Shown piece after piece: positions 1-8,631 of a stretch of DNA of 64,000 nucleotides. Under the pieces are notes generated by a model, which was not told where the DNA came from, did no database searches, and saw nothing but the letters and a program-made list of their open reading frames with translations. Source of the stretch: Alphaproteobacteria bacterium HGW-Alphaproteobacteria-7 (lineage in GTDB: Bacteria > Pseudomonadota > Alphaproteobacteria > Sphingomonadales > Sphingomonadaceae); assembly GCA_002842735.1 (NCBI GenBank), contig PHEB01000013.1, positions 1 to 64,000 on the forward strand, given 5' to 3'. Each line of letters starts with the position of its first letter. Positions within the stretch are counted from its first letter, which is position 1. The position numbers and the translations under genes are program-made.

Positions 1-118
1 CTGTCGTGCGGGCGCTCCCGTGCAGAATCTGTCCCATAGCGCGTCCTTCCATTGATGGCTGAATATTACACCATCAAATGCCGGGACTAAACATCTAGGG
101 CGCTCGGCCTTCGGCCAC

Positions 119-160
119 AAAAAAGGGCGGCTCGACGATGGTTCGAGCTGCTCCTTTTTT
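119..160. terminator. Bidirectional rho-independent terminator
   Basis: An imperfect inverted repeat (gcggctcga / tcgagctgc, one G-U type mismatch, 7-base loop) is flanked by an A-run on the left and a T-run on the right, so it can terminate in both directions. It lies about 130 bases downstream of the acyl-CoA dehydrogenase stop on the minus strand and would also serve a plus-strand gene entering from the left of the window. Confidence 0.6.
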
Positions 161-176
161 GTTGTTGAACCTGCCG

Positions 177-206
177 CCCTTGCGGTCGCTTTAGCGACCG
201 CAAGGG
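177..206. repeat. Perfect 14-bp stem hairpin
   Basis: A perfect inverted repeat with 14-bp arms (cccttgcggtcgct and its complement) and a two-base loop sits between the terminator and the acyl-CoA dehydrogenase. There is no adjacent T-run, so it is a transcript-stabilising hairpin or palindromic repeat rather than an intrinsic terminator. The rest of 1-290 shows no convincing gene. Confidence 0.5.
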
Positions 207-290
207 CGACTGCCCGCCCGCAGCGGGGCCGCAGCGTAGCGGAGGCCGTCTAGCGAGGACGCACCCGCGGAGGCGGGAGCGCAAAACAAA

Positions 291-1454
291 CTACATACTC
301 CTAGCGATCAGCATCTTCATCACTTCGTTCGATCCGCCGAAAATGCGCGTGATGCGGGCATCGCGGTACATCTTGGCGATCGGATATTCGTTGATATAGC
401 CCGCGCCGCCATGCAGTTGCAGGCACTTGTCGACGACTTCGCCTTGCAGTTCGGTCACCCAGTATTTCGCCATCGACGCAGTGGCAACATCGAGCTCCCC
501 CCGGAGCAGTTTGGCGATGCAATCATTGACGAACACCCGTGCAGCCGTGCCGCGCGCCTTAAGATCGGCCAGCACGAACTGGGTGTTCTGGAAATCCCAG
601 ATCGTCTGTCCGAATGCCTTGCGCGATTTGACATATTCGACCGTGGTATCGAGCGCCTTTTCAATCCCCGTGGCCGCGCCGATGGCAATTACCAGACGTT
701 CCTGCGGCAGTTCGCCCATCAGCTGGTAAAAGCCCTTGCCCTCAACCCCGCCGAGCACGTTTTCGGCCGGCACGAAGACATTGTCGAAGAACAGTTCTGA
801 CGTATCGGCTGCATCAAGCCCGATCTTGTCGAGTTTTTTGCCGCGCTGGAACCCTTCGGCGCCTTCGGTTTCCAGCAACATCAGCGAGATGCCCTTGGCC
901 CGTTCGTTCGGGTTGGTCTTGGCGACGACCACGATGAAATCGGCGGTTTGACCGTTGGAGATATAGGTCTTGGCCCCGTTGATGCGGTAGCCATTGCCAT
1001 CGCGCAGGGCGGTGGTGGTGATCGCCTGAAGGTCGCTGCCCACCCCCGGCTCGGTCATCGCGATCGCGCTGACTAGCTCGCCGCTGACCAGCTTGGGCAG
1101 GTATTTCAGCTTCTGTTCTTCGGTGCCGTGGCGCACCAGATAGGGCAGGATGATCGTATTATGCAGGCTGGCAGCGAACCCATCAACGTCGTGTTTGGAC
1201 TGCTGATCGATCACCACCAGATCATGCCGGAAATCGCCGCCGTGGCCGCCATATTCGGTCGGGACACTAACGCCGAGCAGGCCTGCTGCCCCGGCTTCGC
1301 GCCAGAATTCGCGTTCGACCATGCCATCGTCACGCCATTGCTGGACGCGCTTTTGCGGGGCGTGCTGCTGATAGAACTTGCCGACCGCATCGGCAAAAAT
1401 GGCGATTTCTTCTTCTTCCATGAAGGCCGGTTGCGGCACATTGATGACGGGCAT
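291..1454 (-). CDS. Acyl-CoA dehydrogenase
   Basis: FAD-dependent acyl-CoA dehydrogenase, 387 aa, catalysing alpha,beta-dehydrogenation of an acyl-CoA in fatty-acid or branched-chain catabolism. The family pattern runs in order: N-terminal helical domain, AMTEPGVGSD in the middle beta domain, then the C-terminal helical domain ending LHGGAGYINEYP and RIFGGSNEVMK. The usual Glu of the C-terminal YEGT-like loop is replaced (FGGS). A Glu in ELPQERL, the position used by long-chain and isovaleryl-CoA dehydrogenases, is available as the base; that assignment is inference. The ATG at 1454 is preceded by GGGAGAGAG and is preferred over the upstream in-frame start at 1499. It lies downstream of a crotonase gene on the same strand, with a parS site in the gap. 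Substrate not determinable. Confidence 0.9.
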   Translation of the reverse strand: MPVINVPQPAFMEEEEIAIFADAVGKFYQQHAPQKRVQQWRDDGMVEREFWREAGAAGLLGVSVPTEYGGHGGDFRHDLVVIDQQSKHDVDGFAASLHNTIILPYLVRHGTEEQKLKYLPKLVSGELVSAIAMTEPGVGSDLQAITTTALRDGNGYRINGAKTYISNGQTADFIVVVAKTNPNERAKGISLMLLETEGAEGFQRGKKLDKIGLDAADTSELFFDNVFVPAENVLGGVEGKGFYQLMGELPQERLVIAIGAATGIEKALDTTVEYVKSRKAFGQTIWDFQNTQFVLADLKARGTAARVFVNDCIAKLLRGELDVATASMAKYWVTELQGEVVDKCLQLHGGAGYINEYPIAKMYRDARITRIFGGSNEVMKMLIARSM

Positions 1455-1510
1455 TTCTCTCTCCCTGTGATACCAAATACTGTCGGTTCGCTTACCCAAG
1501 CCGCCAAAAA

Positions 1511-1526
1511 TGTTTCACGTGAAACA
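1511..1526. other. parS centromere site (ParB binding), copy 1
   Basis: TGTTTCACGTGAAACA is a perfect 16-bp palindrome identical to the consensus chromosomal parS bound by ParB. It lies in the 163-bp gap between the crotonase and acyl-CoA dehydrogenase genes. A second identical copy is at 40443-40458. parS sites cluster around the replication origin in most bacteria, which places this window near oriC by inference. Confidence 0.9.
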
Positions 1527-1617
1527 TCGGCCTAGCGGGGTCTAAGGCGGGTCTAGGCAGGGTCTGGAGTGACCAGGCCAAGTAGGACTTCCCGCCGGGG
1601 GTGGGCGAAACCGGTGC

Positions 1618-2391
1618 TTATTTCCCCGTCCAGTTGGGTTTGCGCTTTTCGGCGAAGGCCGCCGCGCCTTCGCGCGCATCGTGGCTGACGAAGACCGGCC
1701 CGATCAACTGCCCCTGCTTGGCGTAGCGATCTTCGTGTCCCCAGCCGCGCGATTGCTTCATCACCTGTTTGGATACCTTCACCGCCAGCGGGCCATTGGC
1801 CGCGATCTTGGCGGCGAGCGCCTTTGCGCCGTCCAGCGCCGAACCGTCGGTGACTTCGTTGATCAGGCCCAGTTGATAGGCCCGCTCTGCTCCGATGAAA
1901 TCGCCAGTCAGCGCCAGTTCCAGCGCGATGCGTTCGGGGATCTGATCGGGCAGCATCATCACGCCGCCAGCAGCGGCGACAAGCCCGCGCTTCACTTCGG
2001 GAATGCCGAATTTCGCATTGGCGTTGGCGACCACCAGATCGCAGGCGATCATCAGTTCCAGCCCGCCTGCCAATGCATAGCCTTCGACCGCCGCGATCAG
2101 CGGCTTGGCCGGCGGGGCCTGCACCACGCCGCCGAACCCGCGCCCTTCGACGCTGGGGCTTTCGCCGCGCAGGAAGCCTTTCAAGTCCATCCCCGAACAG
2201 AATGTCCCGCCCGCACCAGTGATGATGCCGACGCGCAGATCATCCTCGGCGTCCAGCCGATCCATCGCCGCCGCGATTCCTTCGGCAGCCGCCTTGGTCA
2301 TCGCGTTCTTGGCTTCGGGACGGTTGATGGTGACGATCAGGATGCCGCCTTCAACTTCGGTCAGCACTTCGGGTTGGGTATTCTCGCTCAC
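1618..2391 (-). CDS. Enoyl-CoA hydratase/isomerase family protein (crotonase)
   Basis: Crotonase-fold protein of 257 aa acting on acyl-CoA thioesters, probably enoyl-CoA hydration. Visible motifs are AGGTFCSGMDLKGF (first oxyanion-hole loop, about residues 58-71), EGYALAGGLELMIACDLVVA (second oxyanion strand) and FGIPEVKRGLVAAAGG, whose Glu matches a catalytic acid position of enoyl-CoA hydratases. Length is normal for the family. It is divergent from the thiolase at 2506 and upstream of the acyl-CoA dehydrogenase at 291-1454, so together these supply three beta-oxidation steps. The shared 115-bp divergent promoter region carries a candidate operator at 2421-2437. Substrate is unknown. Confidence 0.88.
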   Translation of the reverse strand: MSENTQPEVLTEVEGGILIVTINRPEAKNAMTKAAAEGIAAAMDRLDAEDDLRVGIITGAGGTFCSGMDLKGFLRGESPSVEGRGFGGVVQAPPAKPLIAAVEGYALAGGLELMIACDLVVANANAKFGIPEVKRGLVAAAGGVMMLPDQIPERIALELALTGDFIGAERAYQLGLINEVTDGSALDGAKALAAKIAANGPLAVKVSKQVMKQSRGWGHEDRYAKQGQLIGPVFVSHDAREGAAAFAEKRKPNWTGK

Positions 2392-2420
2392 GGCTGTCTC
2401 CCTATTGATTTTAGCATTGC

Positions 2421-2437
2421 GAATTGAAACTCAATTC
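2421..2437. promoter_or_regulatory. Candidate operator in divergent crotonase/thiolase promoter
   Basis: GAATTGAaacTCAATTC is a perfect inverted repeat with 7-bp arms and a 3-base centre, in an AT-rich patch between two divergent acyl-CoA genes. It shares the core AATTGAAACT with the region upstream of hppD (5342-5356). A TetR- or MarR-type acyl-CoA or aromatic regulator is a reasonable guess; the binding protein is not in the window. Confidence 0.45.
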
Positions 2438-2505
2438 TTGTGTGAGTGGTGCAGGCGGTTTACCAACACGTCAACCGCAATTTCGTTATATCGGAGAGGA
2501 TCACC

Positions 2506-3774
2506 ATGGCTGAAGCATATATCATCGACGCAGTGCGCACCCCGCGCGGGATCGGCAAGCAGGGGAAGGGCGCGCTGGCGGCGCAGCATCCGCAGCATCT
2601 CGCCGCCACGGTGATGAAGGCGATTGCGGAGCGCAACCACCTCGACACCAGCACGGTTGATGACGTGATCTGGTCGGTTTCGACGCAGGACGGGATGCAG
2701 GCGGGCGATCTGGGCCGCATGGCATCGCTTGATGCGGGCTATGACATTACCTCGTCGGGCACCACGCTAGACCGGTTCTGCGGCGGCGGCATCACCAGCG
2801 TCGCGCTGGCATCGGCGCAGGTGATGAGCGGGATGGAAGATTGCATCGTCGCTGGCGGAACCGAGATGATGAGCCTTACCTCGGCCATGTCTCAGGAGAA
2901 AATGCGCGCCGGGCTGAAACCGCCGATGATGGGCAGCTATAATGATCGCCTGCAGGCGGTGCATCCGCAGTCGCATCAGGGCATTTGCGGCGATGCGATT
3001 GCCAGCATGGAAGGATTCACCCGCGCCGATCTGGACGCGGTCGGCTACCGTTCGCAGCAACGCGCCGCCGAAGCGATGGCGGCGGGGCGGTTCGCCAAAT
3101 CGCTGGTGCCGGTGGTGGCGGATGATGGCACCGTGCTGCTCGACCACGATGAATACCCGCGTCCGCAGACAACGATGGACGATCTGGCCAAGCTGGAACC
3201 GGCCTTTCCCAAGATTGCCGATGTGCCACTGGATGAGAAGGGCACCACCTTCCGCAAGCTGATCAACCAGAAATATCCCGATCTCGACATTCAGCATTTC
3301 CACCACGCGGGCAATTCGTCCGGCGTAGTCGATGGCGCGGCGGCGGTGCTGATTACCAGCAAGGGTTACGCGCAAAAGCACGGGCTGAAACCGCGCGCGC
3401 GCATCGTTGCCACCGCCAATATGGGCGATGATCCCACGCTGATGCTGAATGCGCCGGTGCCTGCCGCCAAGAAGGTGCTGGCGAAGGCGGGGCTGACGGT
3501 GGACGATATCGACCTGTTCGAAATCAACGAAGCCTTCGCGGTGGTCGCCGCCAAGTTCGTGCGCGATCTGGGGCTGGATTGGGACAAGGTCAACGTCAAC
3601 GGCGGATCAATCGCGCTGGGCCACCCGATTGGTGCGACGGGGTCGATCCTGATCGGCACCATCGTCGATGAGCTGGAAGCGCGCGGGGGGCGTTATGGCC
3701 TGGTGACGATGTGTGCGGCGGGCGGCATGGCCCCGGCGATCATCGTTGAACGGGTCGATGGTTTTGTCGATTAA
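2506..3774 (+). CDS. Acetyl-CoA C-acetyltransferase family thiolase
   Basis: Thiolase of 422 aa for thiolytic cleavage of 3-oxoacyl-CoA or acetoacetyl-CoA condensation. The nucleophilic Cys lies in LDRFCGGGITS (Cys92), the catalytic His in GGSIALGHPIGATGS and the second Cys in TMCAAGGMAPA near the C-terminus, so all three catalytic elements are intact. The ATG at 2506 follows GGAGAGGA at a good distance; the in-frame start at 2446 has no such site. The downstream thiolase-like gene begins inside its last codons, implying one transcript. Probably degradative, given the neighbouring crotonase and acyl-CoA dehydrogenase. Confidence 0.92.
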   Translation: MAEAYIIDAVRTPRGIGKQGKGALAAQHPQHLAATVMKAIAERNHLDTSTVDDVIWSVSTQDGMQAGDLGRMASLDAGYDITSSGTTLDRFCGGGITSVALASAQVMSGMEDCIVAGGTEMMSLTSAMSQEKMRAGLKPPMMGSYNDRLQAVHPQSHQGICGDAIASMEGFTRADLDAVGYRSQQRAAEAMAAGRFAKSLVPVVADDGTVLLDHDEYPRPQTTMDDLAKLEPAFPKIADVPLDEKGTTFRKLINQKYPDLDIQHFHHAGNSSGVVDGAAAVLITSKGYAQKHGLKPRARIVATANMGDDPTLMLNAPVPAAKKVLAKAGLTVDDIDLFEINEAFAVVAAKFVRDLGLDWDKVNVNGGSIALGHPIGATGSILIGTIVDELEARGGRYGLVTMCAAGGMAPAIIVERVDGFVD

Positions 3775-5299
3775 CGTGCCTGACTCCACCCCGGTGATCA
3801 TCGGGGTGGGGCAGTATTCGGAGCGGGTGGGCGAGCCGGGCTATGCCGCCCTTTCCTACATGGATCTGGGCGGACGGGCGCTGGCTGCGGCGATTGCGGA
3901 CAGCGGCGCGACAGGGTCTGTGGCCGATGCCATTGATACCCTCGCCGCGATCCGCGCGTTTGAAATGTCGCGCCCGGATCGCAAACCGCCGTTCGGTGCG
4001 GCGGATAATGTGCCGCGCGCGCTGGCGAAGCGCGTGGGTGCGAACCCGGCGCGCGCGATCCTAACCCCCACCGGCGGGCAGACCAATCAGCAATTGCTGG
4101 GCGAATTTGCCGCTGCGATCGCGGCGGGGGACAGCCAATGCGCGGTGATCGTGGGATCGGAAGCGATCTCGACTGTGCTGGCCTTGAGCACCAAGGGCGA
4201 GACACCCGACTGGTCGGAAGTCATCGGCGGTGATTGCGAAGATCAGGGCTTCGGGCTTGAGGAGCTGCTGGAGCCCGCGCTGTTTGCCCACGGCGCGAGC
4301 GGGGCAATCCCGCTTTATGCGTTGGCGGAGAATGCCCGGCGGGCGAAGCTGGGCATGGGGCTGGAGGAATACCGGCTGGAAATCGGCAAGCTGTTCGCGC
4401 CCTTCACCCGCGTGGCCGCCGCCAACCCGCATTCCGCCGCCCCGGTGGAACGCAGCGCGGAGGAATTGGCAACAGTGACGGAGCGCAACCGCATCGTGGC
4501 GGAACCTTACCCGCGCATGACCGTGGCGCGCGATCAGGTGAATCAGGCCGCTGCGATCATTGTCGTAAGCGCTGGGCTGGCCCGCGCGCTGGGTGTGCCC
4601 GAAGCCAAGTGGGTGCATATCCACGCCGTCACCGCCGCGACCGAGTTGAAGCTGCCCGAGCGGCCCGACTTGGCCGCCAACCCCGCCTCCATCGCCAGCG
4701 TCGAAGCGGCCTTGGCGCGGGCGGGGAAGGGCATGGATGACATCGCCTATATCGACTTCTATTCGTGCTTCGCCATCCCCGTGTTCAACCAATGCGACCA
4801 TTTCGGCCTCAGCGTCGACGATCCGCGCGGGTTGACCCTGACCGGGGGCTTGCCGTTCTTTGGCGGGGCGGGGAACAATTACTCGGCCCACGCCATCGCC
4901 GAAGCCGTGCAGCGGGTGCGCGGCGACCGGGGGGCTTTCGCGCTGGTGGGCGCGAATGGCGGGTGGATGAGCAAATATGCCACCGGCATCTACTCGACCA
5001 CGCCAGCCGATTGGTCTGCGGGTGGCCGCTTTGCCAAACTGCCCAAGGCGGCCAATGGCGTCCCCGTTGCCGCCGCGCCGTTCGATAGCGCCATAGTGGA
5101 AACCTACACCATCAACCGCTCCCCCAAGGGCGATGCGGCGATATTCATCGGGCGCAATCCGGCAGGCGAACGGGTGTGCGGCAATGCTGATCTGACCGAC
5201 CCCGTAACCGCTGCGGCGTTTGAAGGCGGCGCGCCGTTCGGAGCGCGGCTGGCGGTGGTGCACGATGAGCATGGGCGCAGCATCGGGCGGATCGCCTAG
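3758..5299 (+). CDS. Acetyl-CoA acetyltransferase-like (SCP-x/thiolase superfamily) protein
   Basis: A thiolase-superfamily protein of about 513 aa. It starts STPVIIGVGQYSERVG, followed by a thiolase-like core with an FFGGAGNNYSAHAIAEAV segment near residue 370 where the family carries its His motif, and a C-terminal extension of roughly 100 aa that resembles the OB-like tail of this subgroup. The canonical nucleophile motif CGGG is not apparent, so activity may differ from true thiolases. The ATG at 3758 overlaps the end of the upstream thiolase by 17 bases (translational coupling); a GTG at 3776 is an alternative start. Likely acts in the same acyl-CoA pathway; substrate unknown. Confidence 0.8.
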   Translation: MVLSINVPDSTPVIIGVGQYSERVGEPGYAALSYMDLGGRALAAAIADSGATGSVADAIDTLAAIRAFEMSRPDRKPPFGAADNVPRALAKRVGANPARAILTPTGGQTNQQLLGEFAAAIAAGDSQCAVIVGSEAISTVLALSTKGETPDWSEVIGGDCEDQGFGLEELLEPALFAHGASGAIPLYALAENARRAKLGMGLEEYRLEIGKLFAPFTRVAAANPHSAAPVERSAEELATVTERNRIVAEPYPRMTVARDQVNQAAAIIVVSAGLARALGVPEAKWVHIHAVTAATELKLPERPDLAANPASIASVEAALARAGKGMDDIAYIDFYSCFAIPVFNQCDHFGLSVDDPRGLTLTGGLPFFGGAGNNYSAHAIAEAVQRVRGDRGAFALVGANGGWMSKYATGIYSTTPADWSAGGRFAKLPKAANGVPVAAAPFDSAIVETYTINRSPKGDAAIFIGRNPAGERVCGNADLTDPVTAAAFEGGAPFGARLAVVHDEHGRSIGRIA

Positions 5300-5341
5300 C
5301 GCACAGCCACCCTTGCGCGAATCGCCGCCTTCGGGTAACTG

Positions 5342-5355
5342 GTTTCAATTGAAAC
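5342..5355. promoter_or_regulatory. Palindromic candidate operator upstream of hppD
   Basis: GTTTCAATTGAAAC is a perfect 14-bp palindrome located about 30 bases before the hppD start codon. Its right half continues as AATTGAAACTAATT, closely matching the inverted repeat at 2421-2437. The placement suggests control of the hppD transcript, possibly by the regulator acting at the crotonase/thiolase promoter. Confidence 0.45.
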
Positions 5356-5383
5356 TAATTGCTTGCCGCAGGGGATTGCCGCG

Positions 5384-6526
5384 ATGAACGCACTGACCAA
5401 CAAAGCTTCGGCCACCGACCTGTTTGAAAACCCCGCCGGGCTCGACGGGTTCGAATTCGTCGAATTCTGCGCGCCGGAAAAGGGCGTGCTGGAACCCGTG
5501 TTTCAGGCGATGGGCTTCACCCGCGTCGCCCAGCATCGGTCGAAAGACGTGGATCTGTGGCGGCAGGGCGGCATCAATCTGATCGCCAACTACGAACCGC
5601 GCAGCGCCGCGTGGTATTTCGCGCGGGAACACGGCGCGGCGGCCTGCGGGATGGCATTCCGGGTGCGCGACGCGGCCAAGGCCTATGCCCATCTGATCGC
5701 CCAAGGGGCAGAACCCGTCGCCAACGAACCCGGCCCGATGGAACTGCGCATCCCCGCGATCCGCGGCATCGGCGGGGCGATTTTGTATCTGGTTGATCGC
5801 TATGCCGATACGGGCGTTGGTAATGGTAAGGGTGGGGGCCTCACCATCTATGACATCGATTTCGAATACCTGCCCGGCGTTGATCCGCATCCGGTGGGCG
5901 CGGGCTTCCACACCATCGATCACCTGACCCACAATGTTTACACCGGGCGGATGAAGTATTGGGCGGACTATTACGAGACCCTGTTCAACTTCCGCGAGAT
6001 CCGCTTTTTCGACATCAAGGGCGAATATACCGGCCTCACGTCCAAGGCGCTGACCGCGCCCGACGGCAAGATCCGCATCCCGCTTAATGAAGAAGGTGAA
6101 GGCGGGAAGGGCCAGATCGACGAGTTCCTCAAGGCCTTCAATGGGGAGGGCATCCAGCACATTGCGTTGATCTGTGATGATCTGCTGGCGTGCTGGGATC
6201 GGCTGAAGGCGCTGGGCGTCCCGTTCATGACTGCGCCGCCTGCGACCTATTACGACATGCTCGATGGACGCCTGCCTGGCCACGGTGAGGATGTGGACGC
6301 GCTCAAGATGCGCGGCATTTTGCTTGATGGCACCACCGAAGGCGGCCAGCCCCGGCTGCTGCTGCAAATCTTCGCGCAGGCGCAGGTCGGCCCGGTGTTC
6401 TTCGAATTCATCCAGCGCAAGGGCGATGACGGCTTCGGCGAGGGCAACTTCAAGGCGCTGTTCGAAAGCATGGAACGCGACCAGATCATCCGCGGCGTGT
6501 TAAACGTTGAGGAACCGGCGGAGTAA
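5384..6526 (+). CDS. hppD: 4-hydroxyphenylpyruvate dioxygenase
   Basis: Fe(II) dioxygenase of 380 aa converting 4-hydroxyphenylpyruvate to homogentisate in tyrosine catabolism. It has two VOC half-domains. Ligand candidates are the His of [12 protein letters not shown], the His of [13 protein letters not shown], and the Glu of [19 protein letters not shown], which is the signature C-terminal motif of the family. The ATG at 5384 has GCAGGGG about 8 bases upstream and is preferred to the TTG at 5363. A VOC-fold gene follows, separated by a palindromic repeat. No homogentisate 1,2-dioxygenase or downstream enzymes are in the window. Confidence 0.93.
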   Translation: MNALTNKASATDLFENPAGLDGFEFVEFCAPEKGVLEPVFQAMGFTRVAQHRSKDVDLWRQGGINLIANYEPRSAAWYFAREHGAAACGMAFRVRDAAKAYAHLIAQGAEPVANEPGPMELRIPAIRGIGGAILYLVDRYADTGVGNGKGGGLTIYDIDFEYLPGVDPHPVGAGFHTIDHLTHNVYTGRMKYWADYYETLFNFREIRFFDIKGEYTGLTSKALTAPDGKIRIPLNEEGEGGKGQIDEFLKAFNGEGIQHIALICDDLLACWDRLKALGVPFMTAPPATYYDMLDGRLPGHGEDVDALKMRGILLDGTTEGGQPRLLLQIFAQAQVGPVFFEFIQRKGDDGFGEGNFKALFESMERDQIIRGVLNVEEPAE

Positions 6527-6533
6527 CCAGCGT

Positions 6534-6636
6534 CGTCATTGCGAGGAGCCACAGGCGACGCGGCAATCCATGGTCTGACATTTCAATTTCGGCCAGACCT
6601 GTCCATGGATTGCTTCGCCTTCGGCTCGCAATGACG
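6534..6636. repeat. REPIN-like palindromic repeat, family A
   Basis: A 103-bp element begins cgtcattgcgag and ends with its complement ctcgcaatgacg; inner arms caatccatgg / ccatggattg also pair, giving one long hairpin with a short variable centre. It fills the gap between hppD and the VOC gene, ending just before the RBS of the latter, and may affect transcript stability there. Confidence 0.7.
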
Positions 6637-6647
6637 AAAGGAGAGGA

Positions 6648-7235
6648 ATGAACGTGACCAACCCACACCCCGTAGCACACCCGGTGAATCTGGCCGGCAT
6701 CCACCACGCCGCTTATCGCTGCCGCGATGCAAAGGAGACGGTGGAATGGTATGCCCGCGTGCTGGGCATGACCTATACCACCGCCTTTGCCGAGGATCAC
6801 GTGCCGTCAACCGGCGAATATGATCCCTACATGCACATCTTCCTGAATGCAGGGAACGGCAACATCATCGCTTTTTTCGAACTGCCGAACCAGCCGGACA
6901 TGGGCAAAGACCCCAACACGCCAGCCTGGGTGCAGCACATCGCGCTGCGGGTGCCCGATATGGCGGCGCTGATGGCGGCCAAGGCGCATATCGAAGCGCA
7001 GGGCGTGGACGTGCTCGGCCCGACGCATCACGGCATTTTCCAGTCGATCTATTTCTTCGATCCCAACGGGCACCGGCTTGAACTTGCCGCCGACATTGGC
7101 ACGGCGGATCAATATGCCGAACTTGCCCGCGTCGCGCCGTTGATGCTGGAAGAATGGTCGCAGACGAAGAAAGCCCCGCGCCACGCCGATTGGCTGCACG
7201 AAATCGCCCGCGCCGAGCACGCGGCGAAAGGCTGA
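6648..7235 (+). CDS. VOC (glyoxalase/dioxygenase superfamily) protein
   Basis: Vicinal-oxygen-chelate protein of 195 aa with two beta-alpha-beta-beta-beta modules. The first starts LAGIHHAAYRCRDAKETVEW and the second WVQHIALRVPDMAALM, ending IYFFDPNGHRLELA. The two His and the final Glu occupy typical metal-ligand positions, so a metal-dependent lyase, isomerase or dioxygenase role is likely. The start has an excellent RBS (AAAGGAGAGGA). Its place after hppD suggests aromatic-compound metabolism, but glyoxalase activity cannot be excluded. Confidence 0.82.
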   Translation: MNVTNPHPVAHPVNLAGIHHAAYRCRDAKETVEWYARVLGMTYTTAFAEDHVPSTGEYDPYMHIFLNAGNGNIIAFFELPNQPDMGKDPNTPAWVQHIALRVPDMAALMAAKAHIEAQGVDVLGPTHHGIFQSIYFFDPNGHRLELAADIGTADQYAELARVAPLMLEEWSQTKKAPRHADWLHEIARAEHAAKG

Positions 7236-7317
7236 TCCCCGGCACCATTCGATCCGGCGAACACCGCATTCTCCGCCCTGCCAATACTTACGTGATTCCG
7301 GCGGGGGGTGGGCCTGT

Positions 7318-7530
7318 TCAGCCTTCCGCTGAACCGTCATGCGGCCCGGCGGGCCGTCCGCGCCGCGCGCCCTTGCTGACCGCCACCTTGACCCCGCGCC
7401 GCGCCAGCGCCTCACGCAGCAGCACTTCGATCTCGGCGTTGACGCTGCGCAGGTCAGCATCCGCCGCGCGTTGAATCGCATCGTGAAGCGCTGGGTCGAG
7501 GCGCAGGGCAAAGGCTTTTTTTACGGCCAT
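7318..7530 (-). CDS. Arc-like ribbon-helix-helix DNA-binding protein
   Basis: Small basic protein of 70 aa. The N-terminal FALRLDPALHDAIQRAA and SVNAEIEVLLREALARRG match the strand-helix-helix fold of Arc/MetJ-type (RHH) DNA-binding proteins. The C-terminal tail is Arg/Gly/Pro-rich. It starts 7 bases after the stop of the SPFH gene and is therefore co-transcribed with it. A toxin partner is not apparent, so an autoregulator of the SPFH operon is more likely than an antitoxin. The 28-bp AT-rich palindrome at 8458-8485 is an obvious candidate target (inference). Confidence 0.8.
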   Translation of the reverse strand: MAVKKAFALRLDPALHDAIQRAADADLRSVNAEIEVLLREALARRGVKVAVSKGARRGRPAGPHDGSAEG

Positions 7531-7537
7531 GATGCAA

Positions 7538-8440
7538 TCAGTAGAGCGACCCTGCGTTGACGATGGGCGAGGTTTCCTGCTCGCTGCACAGCACCACCAT
7601 CAGGTTCGATACCATCGCCGCGCGGCGTTCGTCGTCGAGTTCGACCACCTTCTTGTCGCTGAGCTGCGTCAGCGCCATTTCCACCATCGACACCGCGCCT
7701 TCAACCAGCTTGGCACGCGCCGCAATCACCGCTTCGGCCTGCTGGCGGCGCAGCATCGCGCCTGCGATTTCGGGGGCATAGGCGAGGTGGGTGAGACCGC
7801 ATTCGTCCACCGTGATCCCGGCCACCGTCAGCCGCTCGATCAAGGCGGCGCGCAATTCCACGCCCACTTCCTCGTGATTGCCGCGCAAGGTCACTTCGAG
7901 ATGTTCGATATCATCATAGGGGTAACGTGATCCGATTGATCGCACCGCGGCTTCGATCTGGGCATCGACGAATTCGCGGTAATCATCGACATCGAACAAC
8001 GCCTGCGCCGTATCGGTAACGCGCCATACAACCTGCGCGGCCATTTCAATCGGGTTGCCGCGTGCGTCGTTGACCTTGATCTTTTCCGAGATGACATTGT
8101 TGGCGCGCACCGCGATTTTCTTGCGCGTCAACCACGGCAGCACCCAGCGCAGGCCTTCGCTGCGGTCAGTGCCCTTATACGCGCCGAACAGCTGGATCGC
8201 GGCGGCTTCGTTGGGGTTGATCATGTAAAACCCGGTGAGCACCAGAACACCGACCACACCGGTGATGATCGCAGCGACCAGACGCAGCCCATCCGGGTCA
8301 TCCGGGGTCATCGCGCTGATAAACAGCCACACCGCCGCGACCACCAACACCAGCGAAACCAGCAGCATCATATAACCGCTCTGCGTCGCCGCCGGGGTTT
8401 CCCGGCTGCGATTGAGGGCGGGGGTATCAGCAATTGCCAT
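7538..8440 (-). CDS. SPFH (band 7/prohibitin-like) domain membrane protein
   Basis: Membrane-associated scaffold protein of 300 aa. Two hydrophobic segments near the N-terminus (about residues 23-45 and 50-72, ending [19 protein letters not shown]) precede the SPFH domain, with typical patterns [18 protein letters not shown] and [19 protein letters not shown] coiled-coil region follows ([20 protein letters not shown]). SPFH proteins organise membrane microdomains or modulate proteases; the specific client is unknown. The start is preceded by GGAGAA. The operon is completed by an Arc-like protein 7 bases downstream. Confidence 0.88.
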   Translation of the reverse strand: MAIADTPALNRSRETPAATQSGYMMLLVSLVLVVAAVWLFISAMTPDDPDGLRLVAAIITGVVGVLVLTGFYMINPNEAAAIQLFGAYKGTDRSEGLRWVLPWLTRKKIAVRANNVISEKIKVNDARGNPIEMAAQVVWRVTDTAQALFDVDDYREFVDAQIEAAVRSIGSRYPYDDIEHLEVTLRGNHEEVGVELRAALIERLTVAGITVDECGLTHLAYAPEIAGAMLRRQQAEAVIAARAKLVEGAVSMVEMALTQLSDKKVVELDDERRAAMVSNLMVVLCSEQETSPIVNAGSLY

Positions 8441-8457
8441 GACGAATTCTCCGATTC

Positions 8458-8485
8458 GATATAATTATGATATCATATTTATATC
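8458..8485. promoter_or_regulatory. 28-bp near-perfect palindrome upstream of the SPFH/RHH operon
   Basis: Thirteen of fourteen base pairs are symmetric across 8458-8485; the core TATGATATCATA (8466-8477) is perfect and the outer arms are gatata / tatatc. The site is entirely A/T-rich in a GC-rich region and sits 18-45 bases upstream of the SPFH start codon, where an operator would overlap the promoter. The RHH protein encoded by the operon is a natural candidate ligand. Confidence 0.65.
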
Positions 8486-8576
8486 AGGATGCGCGGCAGT
8501 CAAGCGGATTCGGCCGGGCTTATGGTCGCTTGGCCCAGCACCGCCAGCAGCCCGCATTGGAACGTGCGCTGAAACA

Positions 8577-8610
8577 CAAAAAGGCCCCCGGTATCGCTAC
8601 CGGAGGCCTT
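8577..8610 (-). terminator. Rho-independent terminator of katG
   Basis: A 13-bp stem with one mismatch (aaggcccccggta / taccggaggcctt) and a 4-base loop lies 22 bases past the katG stop. It is followed, on the minus strand, by a run of five T residues. Confidence 0.8.
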
Positions 8611-8631
8611 CCTGTGTCACTCACCATACGC

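Noticed and set aside
55..90. 11-codon ORF (MAEYYTIKCRD) at the left edge
   Set aside because: Too short, no RBS and no control codons; probably chance or the edge of a gene outside the window.
87..284. 65-aa minus-strand ORF
   Set aside because: It runs through two strong hairpins including a bidirectional terminator, has Arg/Pro-rich low-information sequence and no RBS.
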